DNA of 64,000 bases from Microbacterium sp. SORGH_AS_1204 (GTDB taxonomy: Bacteria; Actinomycetota; Actinomycetes; Actinomycetales; Microbacteriaceae): the NCBI RefSeq assembly GCF_030818935.1, contig NZ_JAUTBD010000001.1, forward strand, positions 1,860,001 to 1,924,000. The letters are read 5' to 3'. Position 1 is the stretch's first letter, and every line of letters begins with the position of its first letter. The notes under the pieces were generated by a model, which worked only from the letters and a program-made list of their open reading frames with translations, did not search any database and had not been told where the DNA came from. Shown here in pieces: positions 34,441 to 42,578 of the stretch. A program made the position numbers and the translations under genes.

Positions 34441-34509
34441 CACCTGCGGCACCACACCACCGGTACGCCGCCGCGAGACGACATGCGCGCCCTCCGCGGC
34501 GACGAGCCC

Positions 34510-36723
34510 TCACGACTTCGCCAGCGCGGCGCGTTCTTCGACGCCGACCCGGCGCTCCAGCGCGGCCGCGAGCCCCGGATGCCGCACCAGCGCCGGATCG
34601 TCGGCGAGCAGACGCTCCCCCTCGGCGCGCGCCTCGGTGATGAGGTCGGCGTCGGTCACCACGCGCAGCAGGCGCAGCGATGAGCGCGCGCCGGATTGTG
34701 CCCCGCCCAGCACATCCCCCTCGCCGCGCAGTTCCACGTCGATCTCGGCGAGGGCGAAGCCATCGAGCGTGGCGGCCACCGCTTCGACGCGCGATCGCGA
34801 CGACGTGCCCGACGACGCCTCGGTGACCAGCAGGCAGAGTCCCGGCAGGCCGCCGCGTCCGACGCGACCGCGCAGCTGGTGCAGTTGCGACACTCCGAAC
34901 CGGTCGGCCTCGAGGATGACCATCGTCGAGGCGTTCGGCACGTCGACACCGACCTCGATGACCGTCGTCGCGACGAGCACGTCGATGTCACCGCGGGCGA
35001 AGGCCTGCATCACGGCATCCTTCTCGTCGGAGGGCATCTTGCCGTGCAGGATCTGCACCCGGATGCCGTCGAAGGCCGGCAACCGCGACAACAGCGCCGC
35101 AACCTGCACCACGCCCCAGCGCGTGCGATTGCTCTCACCCGCCGGGGCCGAACCGGCCGGCGCGTCGGCGGGCTCGTCGGTCTTCTCGTCGGCCGCGAGC
35201 TGGTCTGAATCGATCGCGGCGCAGACGACGAACGCCTGGCGGCCCTGCGCGACCTCTTCGGCCACTCGGTCCCAGACCCGGGCGAACCAGCCCGGCTTCT
35301 CGGCGAGCGGGGCGACGAACGACTGGATGCCGGCACGCCCGGCCGGCATGGTGCGGATGGTGGAGACGTCGAGGTCGCCGAACACCGTCATTGCCACCGT
35401 GCGCGGAATGGGCGTGGCCGTCAGCACCAGCGTGTGCGGGGAATCGCCTTTCGAGCGCAGCGCCTCGCGCTGGTCGACGCCGAAGCGGTGTTGTTCGTCG
35501 ACGACGACGAACCCGAGGTCGGCGAAGGTGGTGGTGGCGCTCAGGAGCGCGTGCGTGCCGACGACGATCCGCGCCTGCCCGGATGCCACACGCAGGGCGG
35601 CGCGACGTCGCTCGGCGGCCGGCATCTGCCCCGTCAGCAGCGTGGGCATGAGTTCGGGCGCGAGGTCGGGGCCGAGCATGCGGGCGATGGAACGCAGGTG
35701 CTGCCCCGCGAGCACCTCGGTCGGGGCGATGAGGGCGGACTGCCCGCCCGACTCCGCCACCTGCAGCATGGCCCGCAGCGCGACCAGTGTCTTGCCCGAG
35801 CCGACCTCGCCCTGCACGAGACGGCTCATGGGCCAGTCGCCGACGAGATCGGCGGCCAGCTGTGCGCCGACGGTCTGCTGATCGGGGGTCAGGTCGAACG
35901 GCAGGATGGCGTCGAAGCGCTCGAGGAGCCCACCCGGCGCCGCAGGCCGCTTCGTCGCCGACAGCGCACGGACGAACTGTCGCTGCTGCAGCAGCGCCGT
36001 CTGCAGCACGAACGCCTCTTGCATGCGCAGCGTCGCGACCGCCGGCGGGATGTCGTCGTCGTTCTCGGGGCGGTGGATCTGCTCGAGCGCCGCGCGGGCC
36101 GGCAACAGCCCGCGCCGGGCCCGCAGATCGTCGGGCAACGGATCGTCGACCTCGCCGAGGGTGTCGAGCACGAGCGCGATCGTCTTCTGCACGAGCGTGC
36201 TCGGCACGGAACTGGTCGCGGGATAGATCGGGATGGGTCGTCTCGCCGTCACCTCCGCCTCGACGCGCGCCTCTTCGATGTCGTCGAACAACTCGTAATC
36301 GGGGTTGGCGAGCTGCGTCTGACGCCGGTACTCGCCCACCTTGCCCGAGAAGATGCCGCGCCGGCCGGGTGTGAGGTCTTTCAGGCGCCACGGCTGGTTG
36401 AAGAAGGTCAGCGACATGCGGCCGTCGCCGTCGCTGATGACGACCTCGAGGAGCGATCCGCGCCGGTTCTGCATGCGCCGCTCGGTCGCACTGACCACCT
36501 CGGCGACGATGGTGACGGGTTCGCCCAGCGGGAGCGACGCGATGGGCGTGAGCTCACCGCGTCGGGCGTAGCGCCGCGGATAGTGCTCGAGCAGCTCGCC
36601 CACCGTCTTGACCCCGAACGCGCGGTCGAACGCCGATGCCGTCTTGCCGCCCACGGCGCCGTCGAGCCGGGAGGCGAGCGAGAGACCAGGCATGCCCACG
36701 AGTCTAGGCAGGGCCTCCGACAT
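34510..36723 (-). CDS. recG: ATP-dependent DNA helicase RecG
   Basis: RecG regresses stalled forks and migrates Holliday junctions. The 737-residue protein has an N-terminal wedge/OB domain (about residues 70-170) and then superfamily-2 helicase motifs: Q-G-E-V-G-S-G-K-T (motif I), D-E-Q-H-R-F-G-V (motif II), T-A-T-P-I-P-R-T and Q-L-H-Q-L-R-G-R-V-G-R-G (motif VI). The ATG at 36723 has a weak GAAGG site; an ATG at 36693, before the conserved P-G-L-S-L-A-S-R-L, is a possible alternative. Confidence 0.95.
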   Translation of the reverse strand: MSEALPRLVGMPGLSLASRLDGAVGGKTASAFDRAFGVKTVGELLEHYPRRYARRGELTPIASLPLGEPVTIVAEVVSATERRMQNRRGSLLEVVISDGDGRMSLTFFNQPWRLKDLTPGRRGIFSGKVGEYRRQTQLANPDYELFDDIEEARVEAEVTARRPIPIYPATSSVPSTLVQKTIALVLDTLGEVDDPLPDDLRARRGLLPARAALEQIHRPENDDDIPPAVATLRMQEAFVLQTALLQQRQFVRALSATKRPAAPGGLLERFDAILPFDLTPDQQTVGAQLAADLVGDWPMSRLVQGEVGSGKTLVALRAMLQVAESGGQSALIAPTEVLAGQHLRSIARMLGPDLAPELMPTLLTGQMPAAERRRAALRVASGQARIVVGTHALLSATTTFADLGFVVVDEQHRFGVDQREALRSKGDSPHTLVLTATPIPRTVAMTVFGDLDVSTIRTMPAGRAGIQSFVAPLAEKPGWFARVWDRVAEEVAQGRQAFVVCAAIDSDQLAADEKTDEPADAPAGSAPAGESNRTRWGVVQVAALLSRLPAFDGIRVQILHGKMPSDEKDAVMQAFARGDIDVLVATTVIEVGVDVPNASTMVILEADRFGVSQLHQLRGRVGRGGLPGLCLLVTEASSGTSSRSRVEAVAATLDGFALAEIDVELRGEGDVLGGAQSGARSSLRLLRVVTDADLITEARAEGERLLADDPALVRHPGLAAALERRVGVEERAALAKS

Positions 36724-36851
36724 CGCCGCTTCGACCTTCGCTGCACGGTCGGCGTTCGCGAAGCGCTCGGTCGCATGACGCCGTCCGGCCCCACGGCCAC
36801 CGAGCCGACGGCATCCACACCGCTCGGCATCGGCGACCCTAGGCTGAGACG

Positions 36852-37424
36852 GTGACGCGCATCATCTCCGGCCGCGCGGGCGGCACCGTGCTCGACGTCC
36901 CCCCGAGGGGCACACGCCCCACGAGCGACCGCGTGCGAGAGTCGCTGTTCGGCGCGCTCGAGTCGGCGGGCGTGATCGACGACGCGCGGGTGGCCGACCT
37001 CTTCGCCGGCTCAGGCGCTCTCGGGCTCGAGAGCCTGAGTCGCGGCGCCGCCTCGGCCGACCTGGTCGAACTCTCGGCCCCCGCCGCGTCACTCATCCGC
37101 AAGAACGCCGAACGCGTGCGCGCCGCGGGCGTCAGCGCCGCCGCGCGGGTGCATCGCGCGAACGTCACGACGTACCTGTCGGCATCCACCGCCGAATGGG
37201 ACCTGGTGTTCCTCGACCCGCCCTACGACATCGCCGATCACGACCTGACGAAGGCGCTCGTCGCTCTCGCACCGCGTCTGAGCCCGGATGCCACCGTGAT
37301 CGTCGAGCGGGCGAAGCGCTCCGCCGCTCCCGACTGGGCGGCGGCCGGGCTCGAAGCCGAACGCGATCGCGCCTACGGCGACACGACGATGTGGTGGGGC
37401 CGCCCGGTCGCGACACGCTCGTGA
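36852..37424 (+). CDS. rsmD: 16S rRNA (guanine966-N2)-methyltransferase
   Basis: RsmD methylates G966 of 16S rRNA. The 190-residue Rossmann methyltransferase begins M-T-R-I-I-S-G-R-A-G-G and has R-P-T-S-D-R-V-R-E-S-L-F. It also has the AdoMet loop D-L-F-A-G-S-G-A-L-G-L-E and the catalytic motif L-D-P-P-Y (family D/N-P-P-Y). It has a GTG start. It is divergent from recG and convergent with thiL. Family members are often next to recG and coaD. Confidence 0.95.
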   Translation: MTRIISGRAGGTVLDVPPRGTRPTSDRVRESLFGALESAGVIDDARVADLFAGSGALGLESLSRGAASADLVELSAPAASLIRKNAERVRAAGVSAAARVHRANVTTYLSASTAEWDLVFLDPPYDIADHDLTKALVALAPRLSPDATVIVERAKRSAAPDWAAAGLEAERDRAYGDTTMWWGRPVATRS

Positions 37425-37476
37425 GCCGGGCGTTCGGCAGGCCGGCCCTTCCGGCTCTGCGCCCTCCCGAGGTCGA

Positions 37477-38481
37477 TTAGCCCCGACCGGCGTCCCAGTC
37501 GCGGTACGGATCCCAGCCCGCACGGCCCGTCCACGCCCACCCGTCGACGGTGACGGCATCGGCGCCCCGCGCCACGACGGTGCCGATGCGCCGGCCGAGA
37601 GGTTCGGCATCCGGGGCGAAGGCGACGAGGAAGCCGTGATCCTCTCCCCCGCCGAGCGCCCCCGCGGGGTCGTCACCCAGGGTCGCCGAATCGAACGCGA
37701 TCGTGACCCCCGACGCGTCCGCCAGGCGGGTGGCATCGAGTGCGAGTCCGTCCGAGACGTCCATCATGGCGGTGGCACCGGATGCCGCGGCCCGCAGCGC
37801 CTCGGCCAGCGGCGGGCGCGGAGTGAGCTGACGCGACAGCGCCTTGGCCTCGGCGGGGGCGAGCGCATCGCGCGCCTCGGCGGTCAGCGCGACGGGGGAA
37901 CCGTCGGCATCCGTGAAGCGCTCGAAGAGCACGTCGAGCCCGCGGGCCGCCTCGCCCAGTTCGCCGATGATGTACACGCCGTCGCCGACGCGTGCGCCGG
38001 ACCGGCGCACGGGGGCGCGACCGTCGAGACTGCCGAGGGCGGTCACCGCGATCGTCAACGTGTCGGAGACCGTGAGATCGCCGCCCTCCACCGCGCAGTC
38101 GGGCGCGAGCTCGGCGCAGGCCGCGGCCAGGCCGTCGGCGAAGCCGCGCACGAACGACACCGGCGTCGCGTCGGGCATCGCCAACGCCACGAGCAGTGCG
38201 ATCGGGCGGGCGCCCATCGCCGCGACATCGGCGAGGTTGACCGCCGCGGCTTTGAAGCCGAGATCGAACGGCGCCGACCATGCCAGCCGGAAGTCGGGAC
38301 CGTGCACGAGCGTGTCCGTCGTGGCGACGACCCGCCCGTCGGGCACCGACAGCACGGCGGCGTCGTCGCCCGGGCCGACGGGGGCGGTGGAGGGCGGGAG
38401 GCGGTCGAGGATGCCACGCAGGATCTGCCCCTCGGACAGCTCCCCCACGGTGGTCTCACGGCTGGGCTCAGCGTCGGTCAC
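37477..38481 (-). CDS. thiL: Thiamine-monophosphate kinase
   Basis: ThiL makes thiamine diphosphate from the monophosphate. The 334-residue PurM-like ATPase shows V-G-P-G-D-D-A-A-V, T-T-D-T-L-V-H-G-x-D-F, the N-L-A-D-V-A-A-M-G-A-R-P metal-binding helix, and M-D-V-S-D-G-L-A-L-D. The GTG at 38481 is 25 bp from the divergent DUF3515 gene. No other thiamine gene lies nearby. Confidence 0.95.
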   Translation of the reverse strand: MTDAEPSRETTVGELSEGQILRGILDRLPPSTAPVGPGDDAAVLSVPDGRVVATTDTLVHGPDFRLAWSAPFDLGFKAAAVNLADVAAMGARPIALLVALAMPDATPVSFVRGFADGLAAACAELAPDCAVEGGDLTVSDTLTIAVTALGSLDGRAPVRRSGARVGDGVYIIGELGEAARGLDVLFERFTDADGSPVALTAEARDALAPAEAKALSRQLTPRPPLAEALRAAASGATAMMDVSDGLALDATRLADASGVTIAFDSATLGDDPAGALGGGEDHGFLVAFAPDAEPLGRRIGTVVARGADAVTVDGWAWTGRAGWDPYRDWDAGRG

Positions 38482-38506
38482 CCCACCACGCTATTAGCCT
38501 GGACGG

Positions 38507-39004
38507 GTGCCCCGCTCCTCCCGCCCCCTCGCGCTTCTGGCCGCCCTCGTTCTGCTTCCGGGGCTCGCGGCATGCAGCACGACGGTCGCAATGGAACCGG
38601 CGAAGCTCGCCAATGACCCGGCCTGCGCCTCGGTCATCGCGAAGCTGCCGAAGACCATCTCGGGGCAGCAGCGCCGGTGGACCGACGCGCAGGCGACGGG
38701 GGCCTGGGGCGACCCGGCATCCATTCTGATGACGTGCGGACTCGAGCCGCCCGCGCCGTCTACCCTGCCGTGCCGCACGTTCGACGGCGTCGACTGGCTC
38801 GTCGACGAGTCGCAGGCCGCCGACAACCGGTACACGCTGACGACGTTCGGACGCACTCCCGCCCTGCAGGTCTACCTCGACTTCGATGTCGCCAGCAGCG
38901 GCGACGTCGCGCAGGCCCTGGGCCCTCTCATCCGCGACTATCTGCAGCCGACGGGTTCGGCCTGCACGGCGTTGTCCGACGCGACGGCCGCCCCGACCCC
39001 GTAG
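38507..39004 (+). CDS. DUF3515 lipoprotein
   Basis: This 165-residue protein has a signal peptide and lipobox L-A-A-C (Cys23). A small Cys-containing domain with C-G-L-E-P-P, F-D-G-V-D-W-L-V-D and F-G-R-T-P-A matches the actinobacterial DUF3515 family. The function is unknown. It has a GTG start and is divergent from thiL, the normal arrangement. A large repeat array follows its stop. Confidence 0.88.
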   Translation: MPRSSRPLALLAALVLLPGLAACSTTVAMEPAKLANDPACASVIAKLPKTISGQQRRWTDAQATGAWGDPASILMTCGLEPPAPSTLPCRTFDGVDWLVDESQAADNRYTLTTFGRTPALQVYLDFDVASSGDVAQALGPLIRDYLQPTGSACTALSDATAAPTP

Positions 39005-39053
39005 GCATCGAATCGTCGCGGGGGGCACGACGGTTTCTGCGCCCCCGGAGCGA

Positions 39054-39560
39054 GCACAACTGCGGAGGTCATGTACGACACGCCGTCGTCCGGGCCCGGC
39101 GCACGGCGTGTCGCCCACGAACGCCGCGGTTGTGCACGGCCCGGGGACCCGCCGGTCGGGGAGCCGCCGCCCGAGGACCTGCCGCCCGGGGTTGTCCGGC
39201 GCCCGGCGGGCACAACTGCAGAGGTTCTCGACGACACGCCGTCTCACCGACACGGCACACGGCGCGTCGTCCACGAACGCCGCCGTTGTGCACGGCCCGG
39301 GGACCAGCCGCCCGGGGGTTGTCGGGGGCCCGGCGGGCACAACTGCGGAGGTTCTCGACGACACGCCGTCTCACCGACACGACACACGGCGTGTCGCGCA
39401 CGAACGCCGCCGTTGTGCACGGCCCGGGGACCCGCCACCGGGGACCCGGCACCCGGGGTTGTCCGGCGCTCGGCGGGCACAACTGCAGGGGTTCTCGACG
39501 ACACGCCGTCCCACCGACACGACACACGGCGCGTCATCCACGAACGCCGCCGTTGTGCAC
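39054..39560. repeat. Four-copy array of long hairpin units
   Basis: Each unit opens with GCACAACTGC and closes with CGCCGTTGTGC (copy 1 has CGCGGTTGTGC), starting at 39054, 39210, 39337 and 39477 (spacings 156, 127 and 140). The ends pair with each other (GCACAAC/GTTGTGC plus further bases), and an inner pair CGACACGCCGT/ACGGCGTGTCG gives 11 perfect bp. Each unit therefore folds into a stem of roughly 28 bp over about 80 nt. Units are joined by G/C-rich linkers such as CGGCCCGGGGACC. The array sits between convergent DUF3515 and ddl. Confidence 0.85.
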
Positions 39561-39583
39561 GGCCCGGCCGCACGCACAGCCGG

Positions 39584-39700
39584 GCAGACCCGCCGGGCAC
39601 GGCAGGGGGCGGACCCGCCGGGCACGGCAGGGGCAGACCCGCCGACCACGGCAGGGGGCAGACCCGCCGAGCCACGGCAGGGGGCAGAACCGCCCGCCGC
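39584..39700. repeat. 27-28-bp tandem repeat next to the hairpin array
   Basis: About four and a half units of the type CAGACCCGCCGGGCACGGC followed by AGGGGG are strung together. They lie between the hairpin array and the ddl stop. Variants differ by single substitutions or one-base indels, the mark of slippage growth. Confidence 0.8.
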
Positions 39701-39711
39701 CCGTGCGGGAC

Positions 39712-40797
39712 TCAGGCCTTCGCGAGCGCCGCGTCGAGAAGGTCGCTGATCAGGTCGGGGTAGCTCAGCCCCGACGCGATCCAGCACGTCGGGAACATCG
39801 AGATCGGCGTGAAGCCGGGCATCGTGTTGACCTCGTTCACGTAGAACTCGGTGCCCGTGTAGAAGAAGTCCACGCGCGCGAGACCCTGCCCGCCGATCGC
39901 CTCGAACGCCTTCGCGGCGATCCGCTGCATCTCGGCCAGCTCTCCGTCGCCCAGCTCAGCGGGGCACACGAGGTCGACGCCCGGCGCATCGAGGTACTTC
40001 GCCTCGAAGTCGTAGAACTCCCGGCCCGTGACGACGATCTCGCCCGCCACCGAGACCCGCACCGGTCCCCCGTCGCGTCCGGGCAGCACGCCGCACTCCA
40101 GCTCACGGCCGACGATCGCCTGCTCGACGAGCACGAGACCGTCTTCGGCGAAGGCGGTGTCGAGGGCGGCATCCAGGTCGTCCCAGGCCGACACCTTGGT
40201 CACGCCGACGCTGGAGCCCGCCTCGTTGGGCTTGACGAACACGGGCAGGTCGAGGGCGCGCATGCGGCGCTCCCACAGTGCCCGATCGCGTGCGAGGTCG
40301 GCTCGCGTGACGGCCACCCACGGCACGACCGGCACGTTCGCCGAACGCAGCACCTGCTTCGTGACGTTCTTGTTCATGCCGATGGCCGACATGAGCACGC
40401 CGCCGCCGGCGTACGGGATGCCGAGCAGTTCGAGCAGCCCCTGCACGGTGCCGTCCTCACCGAAGCGTCCGTGCAGGATCGGCAGCACGACGTCGACCTC
40501 GCCGAGCGAGCGGGTGCCCTCGGCGTCGGTCACGGTCCACTCGCGCGACAGCGTCGAGTCGGGCAGCCGCACGCGCGTGCCGTTGTCGACCACCTCGGGC
40601 AGGGCCTCGGGACGTAGGGCGAACTTATCGGGATCGTCGTCTTCGAGCACGAACGCCCCGTCGCGGGTGATACCGACCGGGATCACCCGGAAGCGGTCAC
40701 GGTCGATCGCCCGCAGCACCCCGCCCGCCGTGGCGGAACTGATCGAGTGCTCGCTGGAGCGCCCGCCGAAGAGCACCACCACCACCGGATTGGTCAT
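39712..40797 (-). CDS. ddl: D-alanine--D-alanine ligase
   Basis: Ddl makes the D-Ala-D-Ala dipeptide of peptidoglycan. The 361-residue ATP-grasp enzyme has the F-G-G-R-S-S-E-H-S-I-S-S start, the H-G-R-F-G-E-D-G loop, K-P-N-E-A-G-S-S-V-G-V near residue 195 and a C-terminal E-V-N-T-M-P-G-F-T metal site. The ATG at 40797 has an AGGA site 8 bases upstream. Its first 101 bp overlap the end of gpsA in another frame. Confidence 0.95.
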   Translation of the reverse strand: MTNPVVVVLFGGRSSEHSISSATAGGVLRAIDRDRFRVIPVGITRDGAFVLEDDDPDKFALRPEALPEVVDNGTRVRLPDSTLSREWTVTDAEGTRSLGEVDVVLPILHGRFGEDGTVQGLLELLGIPYAGGGVLMSAIGMNKNVTKQVLRSANVPVVPWVAVTRADLARDRALWERRMRALDLPVFVKPNEAGSSVGVTKVSAWDDLDAALDTAFAEDGLVLVEQAIVGRELECGVLPGRDGGPVRVSVAGEIVVTGREFYDFEAKYLDAPGVDLVCPAELGDGELAEMQRIAAKAFEAIGGQGLARVDFFYTGTEFYVNEVNTMPGFTPISMFPTCWIASGLSYPDLISDLLDAALAKA

Positions 40798-41839
40798 TCT
40801 GCGTCCTCTCGCCCTGCGGCTGGTCGTCGTCTGTCGTCAGGTGCGGTGCGATGTCGCGCGGGTCCATCGTCCCGTCGAGCACCATCTTCACCTGCTGCAC
40901 GATGGGCATGTCGACGCCGACCTGCTTCGCGAGCTGGAGCACGGGGGCCACGGATGCCAGGCCCTCGGCGGTCTGCTGCATCTGGGTCACGACCTCTTTG
41001 TAGCCGTACCCCTGACCGAGCAGCCGCCCGGCGGTGTTGTTGCGGCTGAGCGGCGACTGGCACGTGGCGATCAGGTCGCCCAAGCCCGCGAGCCCCTGCA
41101 GGGTCTCGGGCTGCGCGCCCTGCGCGACGGCGAAGTCGGTCATCTCGACCAGACCGCGCGTGATGATCGACGCTTTGGTGTTCTCGCCGTAGCCGACGCC
41201 GTCGACGATGCCGATGGCGACCGCGATGAGGTTCTTCAGCACCCCGCCGAACTCGGTGCCGATCACGTCGGTGTTCACGAACGAGCGGAAGTACGTGTTG
41301 CGGGCGCGACGCGCGACGGCCTCGGCCGTCTCGGGGCTGAGCGAGCTGATGACGGCCGCGGTCGGCTGCTCGCGCGCGATCTCGAGGGCGAGGTTGGGGC
41401 CGGATGCCACGGCGATCCGCGCCGGATCGCACTGCAGCACCTGTTCGATGACCTGGCTCATGCGCAGCCCGGTGGACTTCTCGACGCCCTTCATGAGCGA
41501 GACGATCGGCACGTCGGTGTGTTCGACGAACGGCCTGATCGCGGCGAGGTTCTCGCGCAGCGATTGACTCGGCACCGACAGGTAGATCTGCTCGGCGCCG
41601 TTCAGCGCCTCGGCGAGGTCGGTGGTCGCGGTCATGGTGCGGGGAAGGTTGATGCCCGAGAGGTACCGACTGTTGCGCTTGGACTCGGTGATCTCGGCCG
41701 CCAGCTCGGGTCGCCGTGCCCACATGACGACCGAAGCCCCGCCGTCGGCGAGGATCTTACCGAACGTCGTGCCCCAGCTGCCGGCGCCGACGACGGCGAC
41801 CTTCGGCCCCACCGCGGGGAGGGCGTTCTTACGGCTCAA
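40697..41839 (-). CDS. gpsA: NAD(P)H-dependent glycerol-3-phosphate dehydrogenase
   Basis: GpsA makes sn-glycerol-3-phosphate for phospholipids. The 380-residue protein has the V-V-G-A-G-S-W-G-T-T-F dinucleotide motif, M-K-G-V-E near residue 115, the L-K-N-L-I-A-V-A-I-G catalytic Lys block and G-L-G-D-L near residue 250. Most family members stop near residue 335-345; the last 35 or so residues here (Gly/Arg/Gln-rich) are read from the 5' end of ddl. The start codon is TTG at 41839, overlapping the acyltransferase stop. Confidence 0.92.
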   Translation of the reverse strand: MSRKNALPAVGPKVAVVGAGSWGTTFGKILADGGASVVMWARRPELAAEITESKRNSRYLSGINLPRTMTATTDLAEALNGAEQIYLSVPSQSLRENLAAIRPFVEHTDVPIVSLMKGVEKSTGLRMSQVIEQVLQCDPARIAVASGPNLALEIAREQPTAAVISSLSPETAEAVARRARNTYFRSFVNTDVIGTEFGGVLKNLIAVAIGIVDGVGYGENTKASIITRGLVEMTDFAVAQGAQPETLQGLAGLGDLIATCQSPLSRNNTAGRLLGQGYGYKEVVTQMQQTAEGLASVAPVLQLAKQVGVDMPIVQQVKMVLDGTMDPRDIAPHLTTDDDQPQGERTQNDQSGGGGALRRALQRALDQFRHGGRGAAGDRP

Positions 41840-42578
41840 GGCGCCCCGTCTCGTTCTGGCCGTGCTTGGTCGGATCCCAGCGCTCCGCCGGTGCGGGAAG
41901 GCCCCGGATGCCGGACAGCATCGCCGCGACCCGGTTCATCATCGCGTCGGTCGCTGCGACGAGCGCCGACGGCTGCGGCGGCGTGCCCGCGTACGAGGAG
42001 AGGTCCATCGCGGGTCCGAACTCCACGACGACGTGAGACCGCCGCGGGAACTTGAGCTTGCCGTACCGGGGAAGGATCTCCTGAACGCCCCATTGCGCCA
42101 TCGGAATGAGCGGCAGATCGCCGGCCAGCGCGAGACGCACGGCGCCGGTCTTGCCGCGCATCGGCCAGAGGTCGGGGTCGCGGGTGAGGGTGCCCTCGGC
42201 GTAGACGATGACGCCGCGGCCGTCGCGGGCGATCTGCTCGGCCGCCTTCATCGACTGGCTCGCCCCCGACGACGCGCGGGGAACCGGCACCATCCCCGTC
42301 GCCTTCAACGCCGCGCCCAGAACGGGGACGCGGAACAGGCTCTCTTTCGCCATGAACCGCGGCGCGCGGCCGAGGCGCCACACGGCCACGGCCACGACGA
42401 GGGGGTCGAACTCGGAGTTGTGGTTGGGTGCGAGCACGTACGCGCCCTCGCGCGGCAGGTTCTCGGCGCCGCGCACCTCGATACGGGCGAACAGCCCCAC
42501 CGCGGGCAGGATGATCGCCGCGAGCGGCCAGAAGACGCTCGGGCGACTCGTCTCGGGCGTCGCGCTCACCGCGGTCAC
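41829..42578 (-). CDS. 1-acyl-sn-glycerol-3-phosphate acyltransferase family protein
   Basis: This 249-residue membrane-associated acyltransferase of the PlsC family has the catalytic N-H-x4-D motif (P-N-H-N-S-E-F-D, near residue 50), the later F-x-x-E-G-T-type motif as Y-A-E-G-T-L-T and a short hydrophobic N-terminal segment. It likely makes phosphatidate from lysophosphatidate, fitting gpsA directly downstream, which supplies the precursor. It has a GTG start at 42578 overlapping the murA stop (GTGA). Confidence 0.9.
   Translation of the reverse strand: MTAVSATPETSRPSVFWPLAAIILPAVGLFARIEVRGAENLPREGAYVLAPNHNSEFDPLVVAVAVWRLGRAPRFMAKESLFRVPVLGAALKATGMVPVPRASSGASQSMKAAEQIARDGRGVIVYAEGTLTRDPDLWPMRGKTGAVRLALAGDLPLIPMAQWGVQEILPRYGKLKFPRRSHVVVEFGPAMDLSSYAGTPPQPSALVAATDAMMNRVAAMLSGIRGLPAPAERWDPTKHGQNETGRLEP

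Noticed and set aside
39584..39700. CRISPR-like short repeat array
   Set aside because: The 27-28-bp units are directly abutting with no spacers.
38677..40617. 646-codon plus-strand open frame across the hairpin array and ddl
   Set aside because: It consists of repeat-derived Arg/Gly/Pro sequence followed by an antisense reading of ddl, with no start context and no recognisable domain.
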